Assembly: GCF_026619415.1 (NCBI RefSeq) | Contig: NZ_JAOVZR010000001.1 | Span: 3,394,501-3,458,500 of the forward strand | DNA: 64,000 nt | Source: Hoeflea algicola | Lineage (GTDB): Bacteria > Pseudomonadota > Alphaproteobacteria > Rhizobiales > Rhizobiaceae | Direction: 5' to 3' | Part shown: positions 9,617-19,030 of the stretch, piece after piece | How the letters are laid out: each line of letters begins with the position of its first letter | Position numbering within the stretch: the stretch's first letter is position 1 | Program-made: the position numbers and the translations under genes | The notes under the pieces: model-generated | Database searches by the model: none | What the model was told of the DNA's origin: nothing | What the model saw: the letters and a program-made list of their open reading frames with translations, nothing else

Positions 9617-10003
9617 ATGGACACTACACTGGAGATACTCACGACTGGGAAGACCGGTCGTGAGCGACATCGCCGTTGGCCTGATGCGGTCAAGGCCAAG
9701 ATCGTTTCGGAAAGTCTGCGCCCGGACGTGACGGTGAATCAGGTGGCAGAGCGCTACGGGTTGAAGCCCAACCATTTGTCTGCTTGGCGCGCGATGGCAC
9801 GGCAGGGCAAATTGGTTTTGCCTGCGCCCGAAGATGCGATGGAATTCGCAGCGATGGTCGTCGAGACGCCATCTGCCGAACCGCCGGCCAAAGAAGTCAG
9901 CCGTCCCGAGATCATTGTCGGCCCTGTCACGATCCGCCTGGAGGAAGGTGCATCGACCGCTCGGGTCGTGGCTGTTGCACGTGCGCTTGCGACCTCGGCA
10001 TGA
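9617..10003 (+). CDS. tnpA: IS66 accessory protein TnpA
   Basis: A 128-residue basic protein with a transposase-type helix-turn-helix near the N-terminus (RRWPDAVKAKIVSESL, then VNQVAERYGLKPNHLSAWR). The ATG at 9617 follows gaagggag; an earlier in-frame start would fall among the terminal-repeat sequences. Its stop overlaps the start of tnpB (ATGA). Needed for transposition of three-gene IS66 elements, though its exact role is not settled. Confidence 0.88.
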   Translation: MDTTLEILTTGKTGRERHRRWPDAVKAKIVSESLRPDVTVNQVAERYGLKPNHLSAWRAMARQGKLVLPAPEDAMEFAAMVVETPSAEPPAKEVSRPEIIVGPVTIRLEEGASTARVVAVARALATSA

Positions 10004-10353
10004 TCTTTCCATCAAACCGCGTGCGGATCATGGTGGCGACGAAGCCTGTGGACTTCCGCAAGGGCCATGACGGCTTGGCTGCGCTGGTGAAGAACGAGTT
10101 GCGCAAAGACCCGTTCACTGGAACGGTGTTCGTGTTCCGGTCACGCAAGGCGGATCGGTTGAAGCTGATCTACTGGGATGGCAGCGGTCTTGTGATGGCC
10201 TACAAGCGACTGGAAGATCACACCTTCACTTGGCCGGGTATCAGAGATGGCCTAATGACATTGGGCCATGCTCAGTTCGAAGCGCTGTTTGCGGGCCTCG
10301 ACTGGCGACGCGTTCGTTCCGTGGAAACGAGAGCACCGGAGGCCATCGAATAG
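10000..10353 (+). CDS. tnpB: IS66 accessory protein TnpB (IS66 Orf2)
   Basis: A 117-residue protein with the family signature VATKPVDFRKGHDGLAALV at residues 13-31 and FRSRKADRLKLIYWDGSG at about 49-66. The ATG overlaps the tnpA stop, which implies coupled translation. Function in transposition is accessory and not well defined. Confidence 0.9.
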   Translation: MIFPSNRVRIMVATKPVDFRKGHDGLAALVKNELRKDPFTGTVFVFRSRKADRLKLIYWDGSGLVMAYKRLEDHTFTWPGIRDGLMTLGHAQFEALFAGLDWRRVRSVETRAPEAIE

Positions 10354-10421
10354 CTGCGGCACGATGACTCGGGTGGCAAATACCAAAGGCAATTCGAAGC
10401 GGGATTTAGTAGATTCCGGCC

Positions 10422-11981
10422 ATGCTGAACGCCGCCGATCTTCCCGATGATGTTGCCGCCCTGAAGGCGATGCTGATTGCGGCGCAGGCACGCGAGGCAG
10501 GCAAGGACGCCCAGATTGTCCGCAAAGATGAGCGGATCGAACGGCTGGAGAAACTGGTTGCCGCCTTCAAGCAAGCGGCCTTCGGGCGCAAGTCCGAGAA
10601 GACCGATCCCGACCAATTCGATCTGGCACTTGAAGACCTGGAAACGGCAATGGCCGCGATCCATGCCGAGGATGAGGCGGACGCCCCCTTGGGCAAGCGG
10701 TTCATCAAGCCACGAGCGACCAATCGCGGCTCTCTTCCAAAGCATCTTCCTCGTGTCGAAGAGGTGATCGAGCCGGAAAGCCTGATCTGCGCCTGCGGCG
10801 GATGCCTGCATTGCATCGGCGACGATGTGTCCGAGAGGCTGGACGTGATCCCGGCCCAGTTCCGCGTCATCGTCACACGCCGCCCCAAATATGCCTGCCG
10901 CGCCTGCACCGACGGCGTCGTTCAGGCCCCAGCTCCTGCACGTCTGATCCAGGCTGGGTTGCCGACGGAAGCGACGGTCGCCCATGTGCTGGTCTCCAAA
11001 TATGCCGATCACCTTCCTTTGTATCGGCAGGCTCAGATCATGAGCCGCCAAGATATTGATCTCGACAGGTCCACACTTGCCGATTGGGTCGGTCGCGCAG
11101 CCTTCGAATTGTGTCCCGTCTTTGATGCGCTGATCTCCGACCTGAAGCGTTCGAGCAAGCTCTTCATGGACGAGACCCGTGCCCCCGTGCTTGATCCCGG
11201 CTCCCGTAAAACCAAGACAGGATACTTCTGGGCCTTGGCTCGTGATGATCGTCCATGGGGCGGTGGTGCGCCACCAGGCGTCGCCTTCACCTACACTCCC
11301 GGTCGCGGGGGCATTCATGCCGAACGGATATTGCAGGGCTTCTCGGGCATTCTGCAGGTCGATGGCTATGCCGGATACAACAGGCTGATCGCGCCAGACC
11401 GGATTGGCCCGGACATTCGGCTTGCCTATTGTTGGGCCCACGCTCGTCGCAAGCTGGTGGAGATCACCCGCAACGGAGCAGCACCGATTGCCGAGGACGG
11501 CGTCAAACGGATCGGCGAACTCTACCGGATCGAAGCCGAATTGCGCGGCCTTCATCCGCAGGCTCGCCTCGCCGGGCGACAGGAACGATCAGCCTCGCTG
11601 GTAACCGAATTGGAAACATGGCTCGTTCATCACCGTGCCCGTGTTGCGGCCAAATCGCCGCTTGGCGAAGCCTTGAAATACATCGCCAAATACTGGGAGG
11701 GTCTGCTTCTCTTCCTCGCCGACGGCCGCATCGAAATCGACAACAACAGCGTGGAGCGAACCATCCGGCCGATAGCCCTCAATCGGAAGAACGCACTCTT
11801 CGCCGGCCATGACGCTGGAGCCGAAAACTGGGCCATCATCGCCTCGCTCGTTGAGACCTGCAAACTCAACGCCGTTGATCCGCAGGCCTATCTGACCAGG
11901 ACACTTACCGCCATCGTCAACGGTCATAAACAGAGCCGGATCGATGAGCTGCTTCCTTGGAATTATCCTGCCAAGGTGTGA
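10422..11981 (+). CDS. tnpC: IS66 transposase TnpC
   Basis: The 519-residue transposase of the three-gene element. In order it has an N-terminal leucine-rich coil, an AFGRKSEK basic motif, zinc-finger cysteines (CACGGCLHC and YACRACTDG), a central region with MDETRAPV and VDGYAGYN holding the two catalytic Asp, and NNSVERTIRPIALNRKN with the catalytic Glu. Full length with no visible frameshift, so the element may still move. Confidence 0.93.
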   Translation: MLNAADLPDDVAALKAMLIAAQAREAGKDAQIVRKDERIERLEKLVAAFKQAAFGRKSEKTDPDQFDLALEDLETAMAAIHAEDEADAPLGKRFIKPRATNRGSLPKHLPRVEEVIEPESLICACGGCLHCIGDDVSERLDVIPAQFRVIVTRRPKYACRACTDGVVQAPAPARLIQAGLPTEATVAHVLVSKYADHLPLYRQAQIMSRQDIDLDRSTLADWVGRAAFELCPVFDALISDLKRSSKLFMDETRAPVLDPGSRKTKTGYFWALARDDRPWGGGAPPGVAFTYTPGRGGIHAERILQGFSGILQVDGYAGYNRLIAPDRIGPDIRLAYCWAHARRKLVEITRNGAAPIAEDGVKRIGELYRIEAELRGLHPQARLAGRQERSASLVTELETWLVHHRARVAAKSPLGEALKYIAKYWEGLLLFLADGRIEIDNNSVERTIRPIALNRKNALFAGHDAGAENWAIIASLVETCKLNAVDPQAYLTRTLTAIVNGHKQSRIDELLPWNYPAKV

Positions 11982-12005
11982 GCGGAACACCGCTTACATT
12001 TTTAC

Positions 12006-12316
12006 CCGCCCCCCTAAAATCCATCTCTGGTCGGAATCAATCGATAGTTGCGCTACATGTGCAAGATCGCGCCGTAATATCAAGCATCAAATTGAACAGA
12101 AGACACACATTTGGTCGGGTGGTTTTTGTTCCCTCATAAACTCAACCGCGCTTTGACCGGGAACAAGGGAGGAGCGGAGCCAATTATCTGAACCGCCGTA
12201 TTTTTACCCTCCCATACTGCTTTGTCTGTTAACCTTTTGTGAACCATATTGATCGGGGAGAGCTAAGGCTCGACTGAAGTTTTTTGCGTCCAGATTTTCA
12301 TACCTTGCGTGTTCGT
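12006..12316. other. Intergenic region upstream of flagellin
   Basis: Before the IS66 insertion this was the shared control region of the LuxR-type regulator (leftward) and flagellin (rightward). Read on the minus strand, the left edge holds a G-rich stretch (aggggggcggg) that probably was the ribosome site of the regulator. I could not pick a confident promoter for flagellin. Confidence 0.4.
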
Positions 12317-14086
12317 ATGACGAGTATCCACACAAACATATCAGCGATCACAGCGCTTCACACACTGCGCTCGATTACGTCCGAGTTATCTGAGACGCAA
12401 CATCGTGTCAGTTCAGGATTGCGCGTGAAGACTGCATCAGACAATTCTGCCTATTGGTCAATTTCCACGACGATGCGGTCAGACAATCTGGCGCTATCGG
12501 CTGTGACTGATGCGCTCGGATTAGGCGCGGCGAAGGTCGATGTTGCGTATACGGGTATGGAAGCTGTCATCGACATACTTGGCGATTTCAAGGCCAAGCT
12601 CGTGGCTGCGAGGGAGCCAGGTGTCGACAAGGCGAAAATCCAGAAGGAGCTTGCCGAGCTCAAGAACCAGGTGGTCAGCATCGCGACGTCCGCAAGTTTT
12701 AACGGACAGAACTGGCTCTCCACCGACATACCTGACATTTTCGACGAGACCCTCAACCGTTCGTCCGTGGTATCTTCTTTTGTTCGCGATGCTGGCGGCA
12801 ATATCACCGTCAAATCACTAGAGGTCGCGTTGTCAGAAACGTCACTTTTCAACTTGAACGGGGGAGGGTTGTTGCAAGCCGACCCGCGCGATTTCAAGAC
12901 TGTTGGTGGTCTGCGGTATCCCTATGCGACCTACAGCGATGGCACGCAAGCAATGAGTACCCACCCGTTCAACCAGCGAGGTTCTAGGCCCGGTTATCAG
13001 ACGTTCGCCTTTTCGGGCGCTTTCACCTTCGGTGCCGCTGATACGATCTCATTCGATATCACCGTAGATGCTGACGACCCTGCCGATGTTCCCCCGCCGC
13101 ACAATCCTGGCGTTTCGAAGACAGTGGTGATCGACCGTTCAACGGTCGACGCCGCCCTCGGCACCAGCGACGGCGTGATTGCAGACTACAAGCAGTATAC
13201 GGCAGTGATCGCCCGTGCGATGCAGAACGGCGGCGCAAGCACCAATGCTTTTGTCACCACGTTCACGACATGGGATAATGATCTCAAGAAATACGTCGAC
13301 GTCCCGGACGTGATAGGCTTCAATACGTCTGAAAACAGCGGCCTCAACGGCTCATCAATTCAAATAACCAACGTTTCCAGCACCATCGGCATGCCCGGTC
13401 TGGCAGCAACGGCAATCAGCTACGGCCCGCGCAATTCTGACATGACGCTGAATTTCGAGCCATTTACTGTCTATTCCGATACGGTGGTTAGCTTCAATCT
13501 TGCGGTCGAAAATGAAACGCCGCTGCACTACTCCTTTGACAAGGACTACGTGAACGGCCTTTTGGGGATCACGTCAGGCGAGATTTCCACATCGGCCGAA
13601 ATGGCGCTTCTTCTCAATTCGTTGATCAATCGTAGCGATGTGACAATCACGGCTGCAGGTCCAGGGACTATAACCGTTGAGCCTGATCCTAACCTGCATA
13701 AGAAAGCCGGCTCAAAGAGCGGGATAGCTTTTACTGGTGTCAATGTCAGCATCGAGCCTATAGGTACTCGCAATTTCCGAGACATTGATGTCGATCAACA
13801 CCCCGACATGATCGATGCGTACATTGGCTACATGGATATTGTGACCAGCAAAATCGTCGATTCCGCTGCCACGCTAGGTGCATTGCAGAAGAGGATCGAA
13901 ATTCAATCCAACTTCACCATGAAACTGATGGATACGATCGACAAAGGCATTGGCCGCCTTGTTGACGCGGATATGAACGAGGAGTCGGTGCGGCTCAAAG
14001 CGTTGCAGACGCAAGAGAAGCTTGCCATTCAGGCGCTGCAGATCGCTAATGCCACACCAAAGAGCATACTCTCCCTGTTCCAGTGA
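12317..14086 (+). CDS. Flagellin
   Basis: A 589-residue flagellin of rhizobial type. The conserved N-terminal D0/D1 part starts MTSIHTNISAITALHTLR and runs through SSGLRVKTASDNSAYWSI and ALGLGAAKVDVAYTGME. The C-terminal D1/D0 part (QKRIEIQSNFTMKLMDTIDKGIGRLVDADMNEESVRLKALQTQ) is also complete. Between them lies a long variable surface region of about 350 residues, which makes it larger than typical rhizobial flagellins of 320-430. The start at 12317 is preferred because homologues begin MTSI. No other flagellar gene is in the window, so it may be an accessory copy. Confidence 0.88.
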   Translation: MTSIHTNISAITALHTLRSITSELSETQHRVSSGLRVKTASDNSAYWSISTTMRSDNLALSAVTDALGLGAAKVDVAYTGMEAVIDILGDFKAKLVAAREPGVDKAKIQKELAELKNQVVSIATSASFNGQNWLSTDIPDIFDETLNRSSVVSSFVRDAGGNITVKSLEVALSETSLFNLNGGGLLQADPRDFKTVGGLRYPYATYSDGTQAMSTHPFNQRGSRPGYQTFAFSGAFTFGAADTISFDITVDADDPADVPPPHNPGVSKTVVIDRSTVDAALGTSDGVIADYKQYTAVIARAMQNGGASTNAFVTTFTTWDNDLKKYVDVPDVIGFNTSENSGLNGSSIQITNVSSTIGMPGLAATAISYGPRNSDMTLNFEPFTVYSDTVVSFNLAVENETPLHYSFDKDYVNGLLGITSGEISTSAEMALLLNSLINRSDVTITAAGPGTITVEPDPNLHKKAGSKSGIAFTGVNVSIEPIGTRNFRDIDVDQHPDMIDAYIGYMDIVTSKIVDSAATLGALQKRIEIQSNFTMKLMDTIDKGIGRLVDADMNEESVRLKALQTQEKLAIQALQIANATPKSILSLFQ

Positions 14087-14134
14087 TAGCGGTCAAAACC
14101 GCTGGAAACCATGTAAAATCAATAGGGTGGTTGA

Positions 14135-14154
14135 TGGCGGAGAGAGAGGGATTC
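14135..14154 (+). repeat. Left attachment repeat (copy of the tRNA-Ser 3' end)
   Basis: The 20 bases tggcggagagagagggattc are identical to and in the same orientation as 45212-45231, the CCA end and T-arm portion of tRNA-Ser. The match stops abruptly on both sides. This is what an integrase leaves at the far end of an island inserted in a tRNA gene. Confidence 0.85.
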
Positions 14155-14932
14155 TCCCCCAAAGCCCCCATTACATTGACAAAATAGGCCTAATTGAGTT
14201 TTGCCGCGCTTTCAGCGATACATTGAACGATACCTTGGTCAACATTCTACCGCAAGAACAGAAATGGATCTATGGGCCTCGAAACGCGGAAATAATTTCC
14301 GGATTCCGCCGATTATGGATAAATGGGCGCTCCCTACCGGTTTGTATTTCGGAAGAATTGGGCAGCGGCCAATATTGCAAGAAACCGAAGCCACAAGATT
14401 AGCATCTCAAGTCAACAAAAATGCCAATTGGGCGAAAACTAATCTTATTTATGTTGTACGAAAATTTGTTTTTCGCATCGCATGTAATGACATTGATGCT
14501 AGCGCATCAGAATGCGACGACGCTTACAGTCGGTGCAGATTCTGGTGCCAGAGGCACAATGTCCACGCGTTATCCAGCCATCCCGGCGCGCTCCAGAAAC
14601 CTGAATAATATTCCAACACCTGCCCAGAGCAATAAGATGTTCCGAACTCCAGTTTTTCCATTTGATATTGGCGGAGCATGGCTGGGGCACTAGGACACAT
14701 GTACCAATTTACCTTGCAGGAGAACGGAGTAGCTTTGGTCATTGTCAGAGACAGAGATTCACTAACGCCGGGCAATCAACATACCCAATTCATGGGTCTC
14801 TCTTGGATTGGGTATGTTTGCATAAGGACTGCACTTGGATGTCGATAAAACCAAATCAGATGGAGCACATGAGGCCTTCACTTGTCGGGCGCATTTTTAC
14901 TTTGATATTTTGAACTTGGGCAGGATTGCGTA
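14155..14932. other. Left arm of the island, no gene recognised
   Basis: It holds one copy of the 17-bp island palindrome (14286-14302), one divergent copy of the GTACAT-type motif (14693-14710) and a 10-bp-arm inverted repeat catacccaat/attgggtatg at 14780-14789 and 14807-14816. Frames at 14201-14608 and 14524-14775 lack ribosome sites and recognisable features. Confidence 0.5.
14286..14302. promoter_or_regulatory. Island palindrome, copy 1 (near left end)
   Basis: GCGGAAATAATTTCCG plus a G where the other copies have C. It lies 131 bp inside the left att repeat. Identical 17-mers are at 34567-34583 and 45048-45064. The function is not known; see findings. Confidence 0.5.
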
Positions 14933-15104
14933 TTCCGGGACGATCCGGCCACTGATTCCGATAGCATCCGGCCACCCATTCCGATTTGATCCGGCCGGGG
15001 ATTCCGGGGCATCCGGCCACCCCCATTTCAACCCAGTTTAGGCTGCTGCGAGGCGATCTGTAACAGGGCTACTGTTCCGTTCCTTTGGATGGAGAGAGCC
15101 CTTT

Positions 15105-16634
15105 ATGAAGAGATTGCCTATGCGGAAGATAAGGGAAGCCCTGCGGCTTCGGGCGGATGGATTTTCAGGCCGCCAGGTGGCGCAAAGCCTGTGCGTGGCC
15201 CGTGCGACGATTTCGGAATATTTTCGGCGCGCTGATCTGGAAGGTTTGAGCTGGCCTCTGTCTGCTGATCTGTCGGACGCCGACCTTGAGAACCGCCTGT
15301 TTCCCGTTTGCCCCGGCGATGTCCGTCGCGCGGTTCCTCAGCCTGTCTGGGCGCATGTGCATGCCGAGTTGCGGCGCAAGGGCGTGACGCTGTCGCTGCT
15401 GTGGGAGGAGTATCGCGGGGTTCATCACGATGGATACGGCTATAGCCGATACTGTGAGCTCTACACCCGCTGGGAAGGCAAGCTGTCTCCGGTGATGCGT
15501 CAGCGTCATCCTGCAGGCGAGCGGCTGTTTGTCGATTACGCGGGCCCGACAGTTGATGTTGTCTGCCCCAAAACGGGAGAGGTGCGCACCGCACAAATCT
15601 TTGTCGCGACGCTGGGAGCGTCCAATTACACCTATGTCGAAGCCAGCTGGACACAGGGCCTGCCGGACTGGGTATCCAGCCATGTGCGTGCCTTTGAGTT
15701 CTTCGGTGGCGTGCCTGCGCAGCTGGTTCCAGACAATCTCAAGGCAGGCGTCACCAAGGCCTGTTTTTATGATCCTGAGATCAATCGCACCTATGGTGAT
15801 ATGGCGGCACATTACGATACCGCCATCGTTCCGGCGCGGCCTGGAAAGCCGAAAGACAAGGCAAAGGTGGAAGGCGCTGTTTTGCTGGCCGAGCGCTGGA
15901 TTTTGGCGCGGCTGCGCAACCAGCACTTTTTTGGCCTTGATGAGGTGAACGCTGCCATCCGGCCATTGCTGGATCAGCTCAACGGCAAAGTCAGTCGCCA
16001 TCTTGGTGCAAGCCGCCGCGATCTGTTTGAACGCCTGGATCGGCCCGCTCTGAAGCCCTTGTCTATGGAGGCCTATGTTTATGCCGAATGGAAGCAGTGC
16101 CGCGCGGGCCTCGATTACCATGTCGATATTGGCCGCCATTATTACTCGGTGCCGCATCAGTTGCTGAAGCAAAAACTATGGGCAAGGATCACCGCACGCA
16201 CCGTAGAGGTATACTTTAATGGGCAACGCGTTGCCTCTCACGCCAGAACCTCGGGCAATCGCCAGCACTCCACGATCCGCGATCACATGCCCGCCCATCA
16301 TCGCTTCCGCGAGGATTGGACGCCACAGCGTATCCGCGGGCAAGCTGTGCGCATCGGCCCAAATGTTGAGGTCTTTGTCGATGTGATCATGCGCCAGCGC
16401 AAACATCCCGAACAAGGATACAGAACGTGCCTCGGTGTTTTACGGCTGGCCAAGACCTTCGGGCGGGAGCGCCTGGATGCCGCCTGTTTGCGTGCGCTTG
16501 AGATCAACGCCCACTCCTACACATCCCTGCATTCCATTCTGAAGAATGGTTTGGACCGTCAGCGCCGCGAACCCACCACGGACGGCCCTGCGATCACTCA
16601 CCCCAATATCCGTGGTGCGGATTACTTCCATTGA
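15105..16634 (+). CDS. istA: IS21 transposase IstA
   Basis: A 509-residue transposase with an N-terminal helix-turn-helix (FSGRQVAQSLCVARATISEYFRR, about 20-42) and an integrase-type DDE core: Asp in FVDYAGPTVD, Asp in LVPDNLKAGV and Glu in KAKVEGAVL. It binds and joins the element ends. It is followed by istB after 12 bp. Intact, so the element may be active. Confidence 0.93.
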   Translation: MKRLPMRKIREALRLRADGFSGRQVAQSLCVARATISEYFRRADLEGLSWPLSADLSDADLENRLFPVCPGDVRRAVPQPVWAHVHAELRRKGVTLSLLWEEYRGVHHDGYGYSRYCELYTRWEGKLSPVMRQRHPAGERLFVDYAGPTVDVVCPKTGEVRTAQIFVATLGASNYTYVEASWTQGLPDWVSSHVRAFEFFGGVPAQLVPDNLKAGVTKACFYDPEINRTYGDMAAHYDTAIVPARPGKPKDKAKVEGAVLLAERWILARLRNQHFFGLDEVNAAIRPLLDQLNGKVSRHLGASRRDLFERLDRPALKPLSMEAYVYAEWKQCRAGLDYHVDIGRHYYSVPHQLLKQKLWARITARTVEVYFNGQRVASHARTSGNRQHSTIRDHMPAHHRFREDWTPQRIRGQAVRIGPNVEVFVDVIMRQRKHPEQGYRTCLGVLRLAKTFGRERLDAACLRALEINAHSYTSLHSILKNGLDRQRREPTTDGPAITHPNIRGADYFH

Positions 16635-16646
16635 AGAGGATAGAGA

Positions 16647-17405
16647 ATGCTTGATCACCCAACGCTGGATCAGCTCAAAACACTCAGGCTCGACGGCATG
16701 GCAGAAGCCTTTGCCGAGATGCAAAAACAGGACGGCACAGCCGGGCTTAGCCACGCTGAATGGCTTGGGCTGCTCATTGATCGAGAGACCGCCAGTCGTG
16801 AGACGAGGCGATTTGAAAGCCGCATGCGTACAGCAAAACTGCGCCACGTCGGTGCCTCGCCGGAGGACGTGGATTACAAGTCGCGGCGCGGCCTCGACAA
16901 AGCCATGTTCCAGCAGATGCTGACCGGGCGCTGGATCAAGGACAAGCGCAACCTGATGATCACTGGCCCCTGCGGCGTTGGCAAAACATGGTTGGCCTGC
17001 GCTCTGGCGCAAGCCGCCTGCCGAGACGGTATCACTGTGCTGTACAAGCGCATGCCACGTCTCTTTGATGAATTGGAACTGGCCCATGGTGACGGACGCT
17101 TTCCGCGTCTGTTCAAGGCCCTTACCAAAACTCAACTGCTAATCCTGGACGACTGGGGACCGGATCGCCTCAATGCCAGTCAGCGTCGTGACCTTATGGA
17201 AATAGTCGAGGACAGATACGAGGTTGGATCAACCTTGATCACAAGCCAATTGCCCATCGACACCTGGCATGACGTGATCGGGGAACCCACCTTCGCCGAT
17301 GCCATTCTCGATCGCCTCGTACACAACGCCTATCGCGTCGAACTCGACGGCCAGAGCATGAGGAAAACCAAACTCGGAACAGGTGACGAAAGCATCCAAT
17401 CCTGA
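16647..17405 (+). CDS. istB: IS21 helper ATPase IstB
   Basis: A 252-residue AAA+ ATPase of the DnaC/IstB type. Walker A is GPCGVGKTW at about residues 109-117 and Walker B is LLILDDWGPD at about 162-171. IstB selects the target and stimulates IstA. The ATG at 16647 lies 12 bp after the istA stop, with gaagaggatagag as ribosome site. Confidence 0.93.
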   Translation: MLDHPTLDQLKTLRLDGMAEAFAEMQKQDGTAGLSHAEWLGLLIDRETASRETRRFESRMRTAKLRHVGASPEDVDYKSRRGLDKAMFQQMLTGRWIKDKRNLMITGPCGVGKTWLACALAQAACRDGITVLYKRMPRLFDELELAHGDGRFPRLFKALTKTQLLILDDWGPDRLNASQRRDLMEIVEDRYEVGSTLITSQLPIDTWHDVIGEPTFADAILDRLVHNAYRVELDGQSMRKTKLGTGDESIQS

Positions 17406-17536
17406 TAACCAAATCATCAGGCCTCGCAGCCGCTATATAAGGGTGGCCGGATACCCCGGTTTAGGTGGCCGGATGTTATCGGAATGGCCGGCCGGATACT
17501 CCGGAATGCGCACAGGATCAAATGCGGCGAAGCCAT

Positions 17537-18052
17537 ATGCGAAAAATTGTGGTGATATTGGTATCAATTGTTATGGCGACGTCAGCCACTAGGAAAGTCG
17601 ATGCCAATGAATGGACAACTATCTCCGGCAAAAACGCAAATGGTCTGGCATTCGCAAATATGCGGACTGAGATGCATGAATTCGCATTCGAATTTTACTG
17701 CGATGGAAATGATTGGGAAGACAATCGTCTTGGTATAAAGCTTTTCGCAATCTCGCTCCCAAGATTATATGCGCAAGATGACGCGGACGCCAGTTTATCC
17801 CTCCGCTTCATCTTGTCCGGAGGCACCTCTTATCGAGAGCGTCTGGGCGCCAACTATTTTGACGGCGGTCAGGGAGATCAGGCCTGGTTTGGTTCGATCA
17901 ATGCCGGCAAATCCGAGCTTGATGCTTTAGCGGCGTCGCATCGTCTGGACATCTTGAATCAGGATGGTGAGCTTGCCTACACTTTTGGGACTAAGGGCAG
18001 GGCTATTGGAGTTGCCGCGATCCGCAAACACTGCAAACTTGGAGCGAAGTGA
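17537..18052 (+). CDS. Exported protein of unknown function
   Basis: A 171-residue protein not recognised by me. MRKIVVILVSIVMATSATRKVDA is a Sec-type signal peptide. The mature part has few cysteines (YCDGND and KHCKLGAK) and a mixed beta-like composition. The start at 17537 is chosen for the signal peptide; a longer frame begins inside the IS21 end. IS21 has landed 30 bp upstream and probably separated the gene from its original promoter. The next gene starts directly at its stop codon. Confidence 0.65.
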   Translation: MRKIVVILVSIVMATSATRKVDANEWTTISGKNANGLAFANMRTEMHEFAFEFYCDGNDWEDNRLGIKLFAISLPRLYAQDDADASLSLRFILSGGTSYRERLGANYFDGGQGDQAWFGSINAGKSELDALAASHRLDILNQDGELAYTFGTKGRAIGVAAIRKHCKLGAK

Positions 18053-18553
18053 GTGGAAATATCCAAAATCAGACGATGTGCACAATGCCACCAACCCAAT
18101 CTGATGCCGGTTTCGCGCAAGATGCAGATTTACAATTCGATTGTTCATTACAAGTGCGGAAATTGTGATGCTGAAGTCGACATCACGCCTGCTGCCAGCA
18201 TAGGTGTCGCGACAACGGTTGGAATTCTGGCACTTGGGTTTTGGGGGTGGGTTCTCTTCAGAGGCAGCGGCTCTCCCGGATTTATCGCTTTATCGCTATA
18301 TGGCGTAGTCGGCCTCATCTATTTCTGGTTTACGCTTACTCCACTCATGAAGCATTTCCGGAATCCGTTGCTCAAGCATGGTGAACCGGTTCAGACGCCT
18401 GTTGACCCTGCAAATGCCCACATCGCCAGAAGACCAATTCTCTGGATAGAGAGCCTTGGGTATTTTGCCGGCTTGATCGCACCACTCATCTTCATAATTT
18501 GCGTCTTGGGTGGTGCAGCGCTGATTGGTTATATCAATTTCACCTATTTCTGA
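18053..18553 (+). CDS. Membrane protein with N-terminal zinc-ribbon-like cysteines
   Basis: A 166-residue protein not assigned to a family. Residues 9-12 are CAQC and about 35-38 CGNC, a likely zinc ribbon. At least three hydrophobic helices follow (ATTVGILALGFWGWVLF, FIALSLYGVVGLIYFWF, GLIAPLIFIICVLGGAALIGYINF). It starts with GTG one base after the stop of the preceding gene, behind ggagcgaag, so the two are translationally coupled. Confidence 0.6.
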   Translation: MEISKIRRCAQCHQPNLMPVSRKMQIYNSIVHYKCGNCDAEVDITPAASIGVATTVGILALGFWGWVLFRGSGSPGFIALSLYGVVGLIYFWFTLTPLMKHFRNPLLKHGEPVQTPVDPANAHIARRPILWIESLGYFAGLIAPLIFIICVLGGAALIGYINFTYF

Positions 18554-18673
18554 GCCAAACTCAAAGTTCCAAGCACTCAGGATCCCCTACAAAATTTGAC
18601 GATGGGTGCTGACTTCACCGCCGTCACGATCCGCCATTGTTTTGGAGAGTCCGGGAGACTGTTGCGGTCTTGC

Positions 18674-18892
18674 CTATTTCTTGCGCGCCTGCCTATACCA
18701 AAAAATGCCAACTCCAAGCGCCCAGATCAAATCAATAAACCAAACGACAATTCCGAAAAATACAAGAAAAACGGTTGCCGCGAGCACCAACGCGCAAGCC
18801 AGCAGCAGCAACTGAATGGTCCCGACAACCGGCTTCCGCATAAACAGGGTGCCGAGACCCGGTACGACCAAATTGCACAGGATTTGAAGCAT
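18674..18892 (-). CDS. Small membrane protein, TM2-like
   Basis: A 72-residue protein consisting mostly of two or three hydrophobic helices. It begins LCNLVVPGLGTLFMRKPVVGTIQLLLLA and ends IDLIWALGVGIFWYRQARKK, which resembles the PGLG-turn and hairpin of TM2/DUF-type small membrane proteins. Read on the minus strand, opposite to its neighbours. The ATG follows a ggctcac stretch, a weak ribosome site. Confidence 0.5.
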   Translation of the reverse strand: MLQILCNLVVPGLGTLFMRKPVVGTIQLLLLACALVLAATVFLVFFGIVVWFIDLIWALGVGIFWYRQARKK

Positions 18893-19030
18893 GTGTGAGC
18901 CCTCTGAGATTTTCTGGTTTTAATGGTATCCAGGTTGAAGCGAATTTCTCTGATCACTTAAGACGGTGTGTCCAGCGCATCCGGTTTTCGGTCTCTTGAG
19001 CGCCACTCATTTATAACGTACTGCTGATTC

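Larger units (their letters stand above)
9534..11997 (+). mobile_element. IS66-family insertion sequence, three-gene type (2464 bp)
   Basis: Terminal inverted repeats gtaagcggtgttc and gaacaccgcttac, with an 8-bp target duplication atttttac at 9526-9533 and 11998-12005. It carries tnpA, tnpB and tnpC in the usual order, with a tnpA/tnpB overlap. The insertion point is at the first codon of the LuxR-type regulator. Confidence 0.93.
14933..17506 (+). mobile_element. IS21-family insertion sequence (about 2.57 kb)
   Basis: Carries istA and istB. Both ends contain repeated ATCCGGCC(AC) blocks in opposite orientation: several between 14942 and 15017, and their complements from about 17440 to 17498. 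These are the multiple transposase-binding repeats usual for IS21. The outer ends begin ttccgg and end ccggaa. Flanks tgcgta (left) and tgcgca (right) look like a short, slightly decayed target duplication, so the exact ends may be off by a few bases. Confidence 0.85.

Noticed and set aside
12317..14086. Flagellin considered part of the tRNA-Ser island
   Set aside because: It ends 48 bp before the left att repeat, so it lies outside the island as delimited.
14201..14775. Short open frames in the island's left arm
   Set aside because: No ribosome sites, no recognisable features; the DNA holds palindromes and repeats instead.
14780..14816. Inverted repeat catacccaat/attgggtatg considered as an IS or att end
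   Set aside because: Single occurrence, 10-base arms only, no duplication around it; a weak terminator or chance hairpin is as likely.
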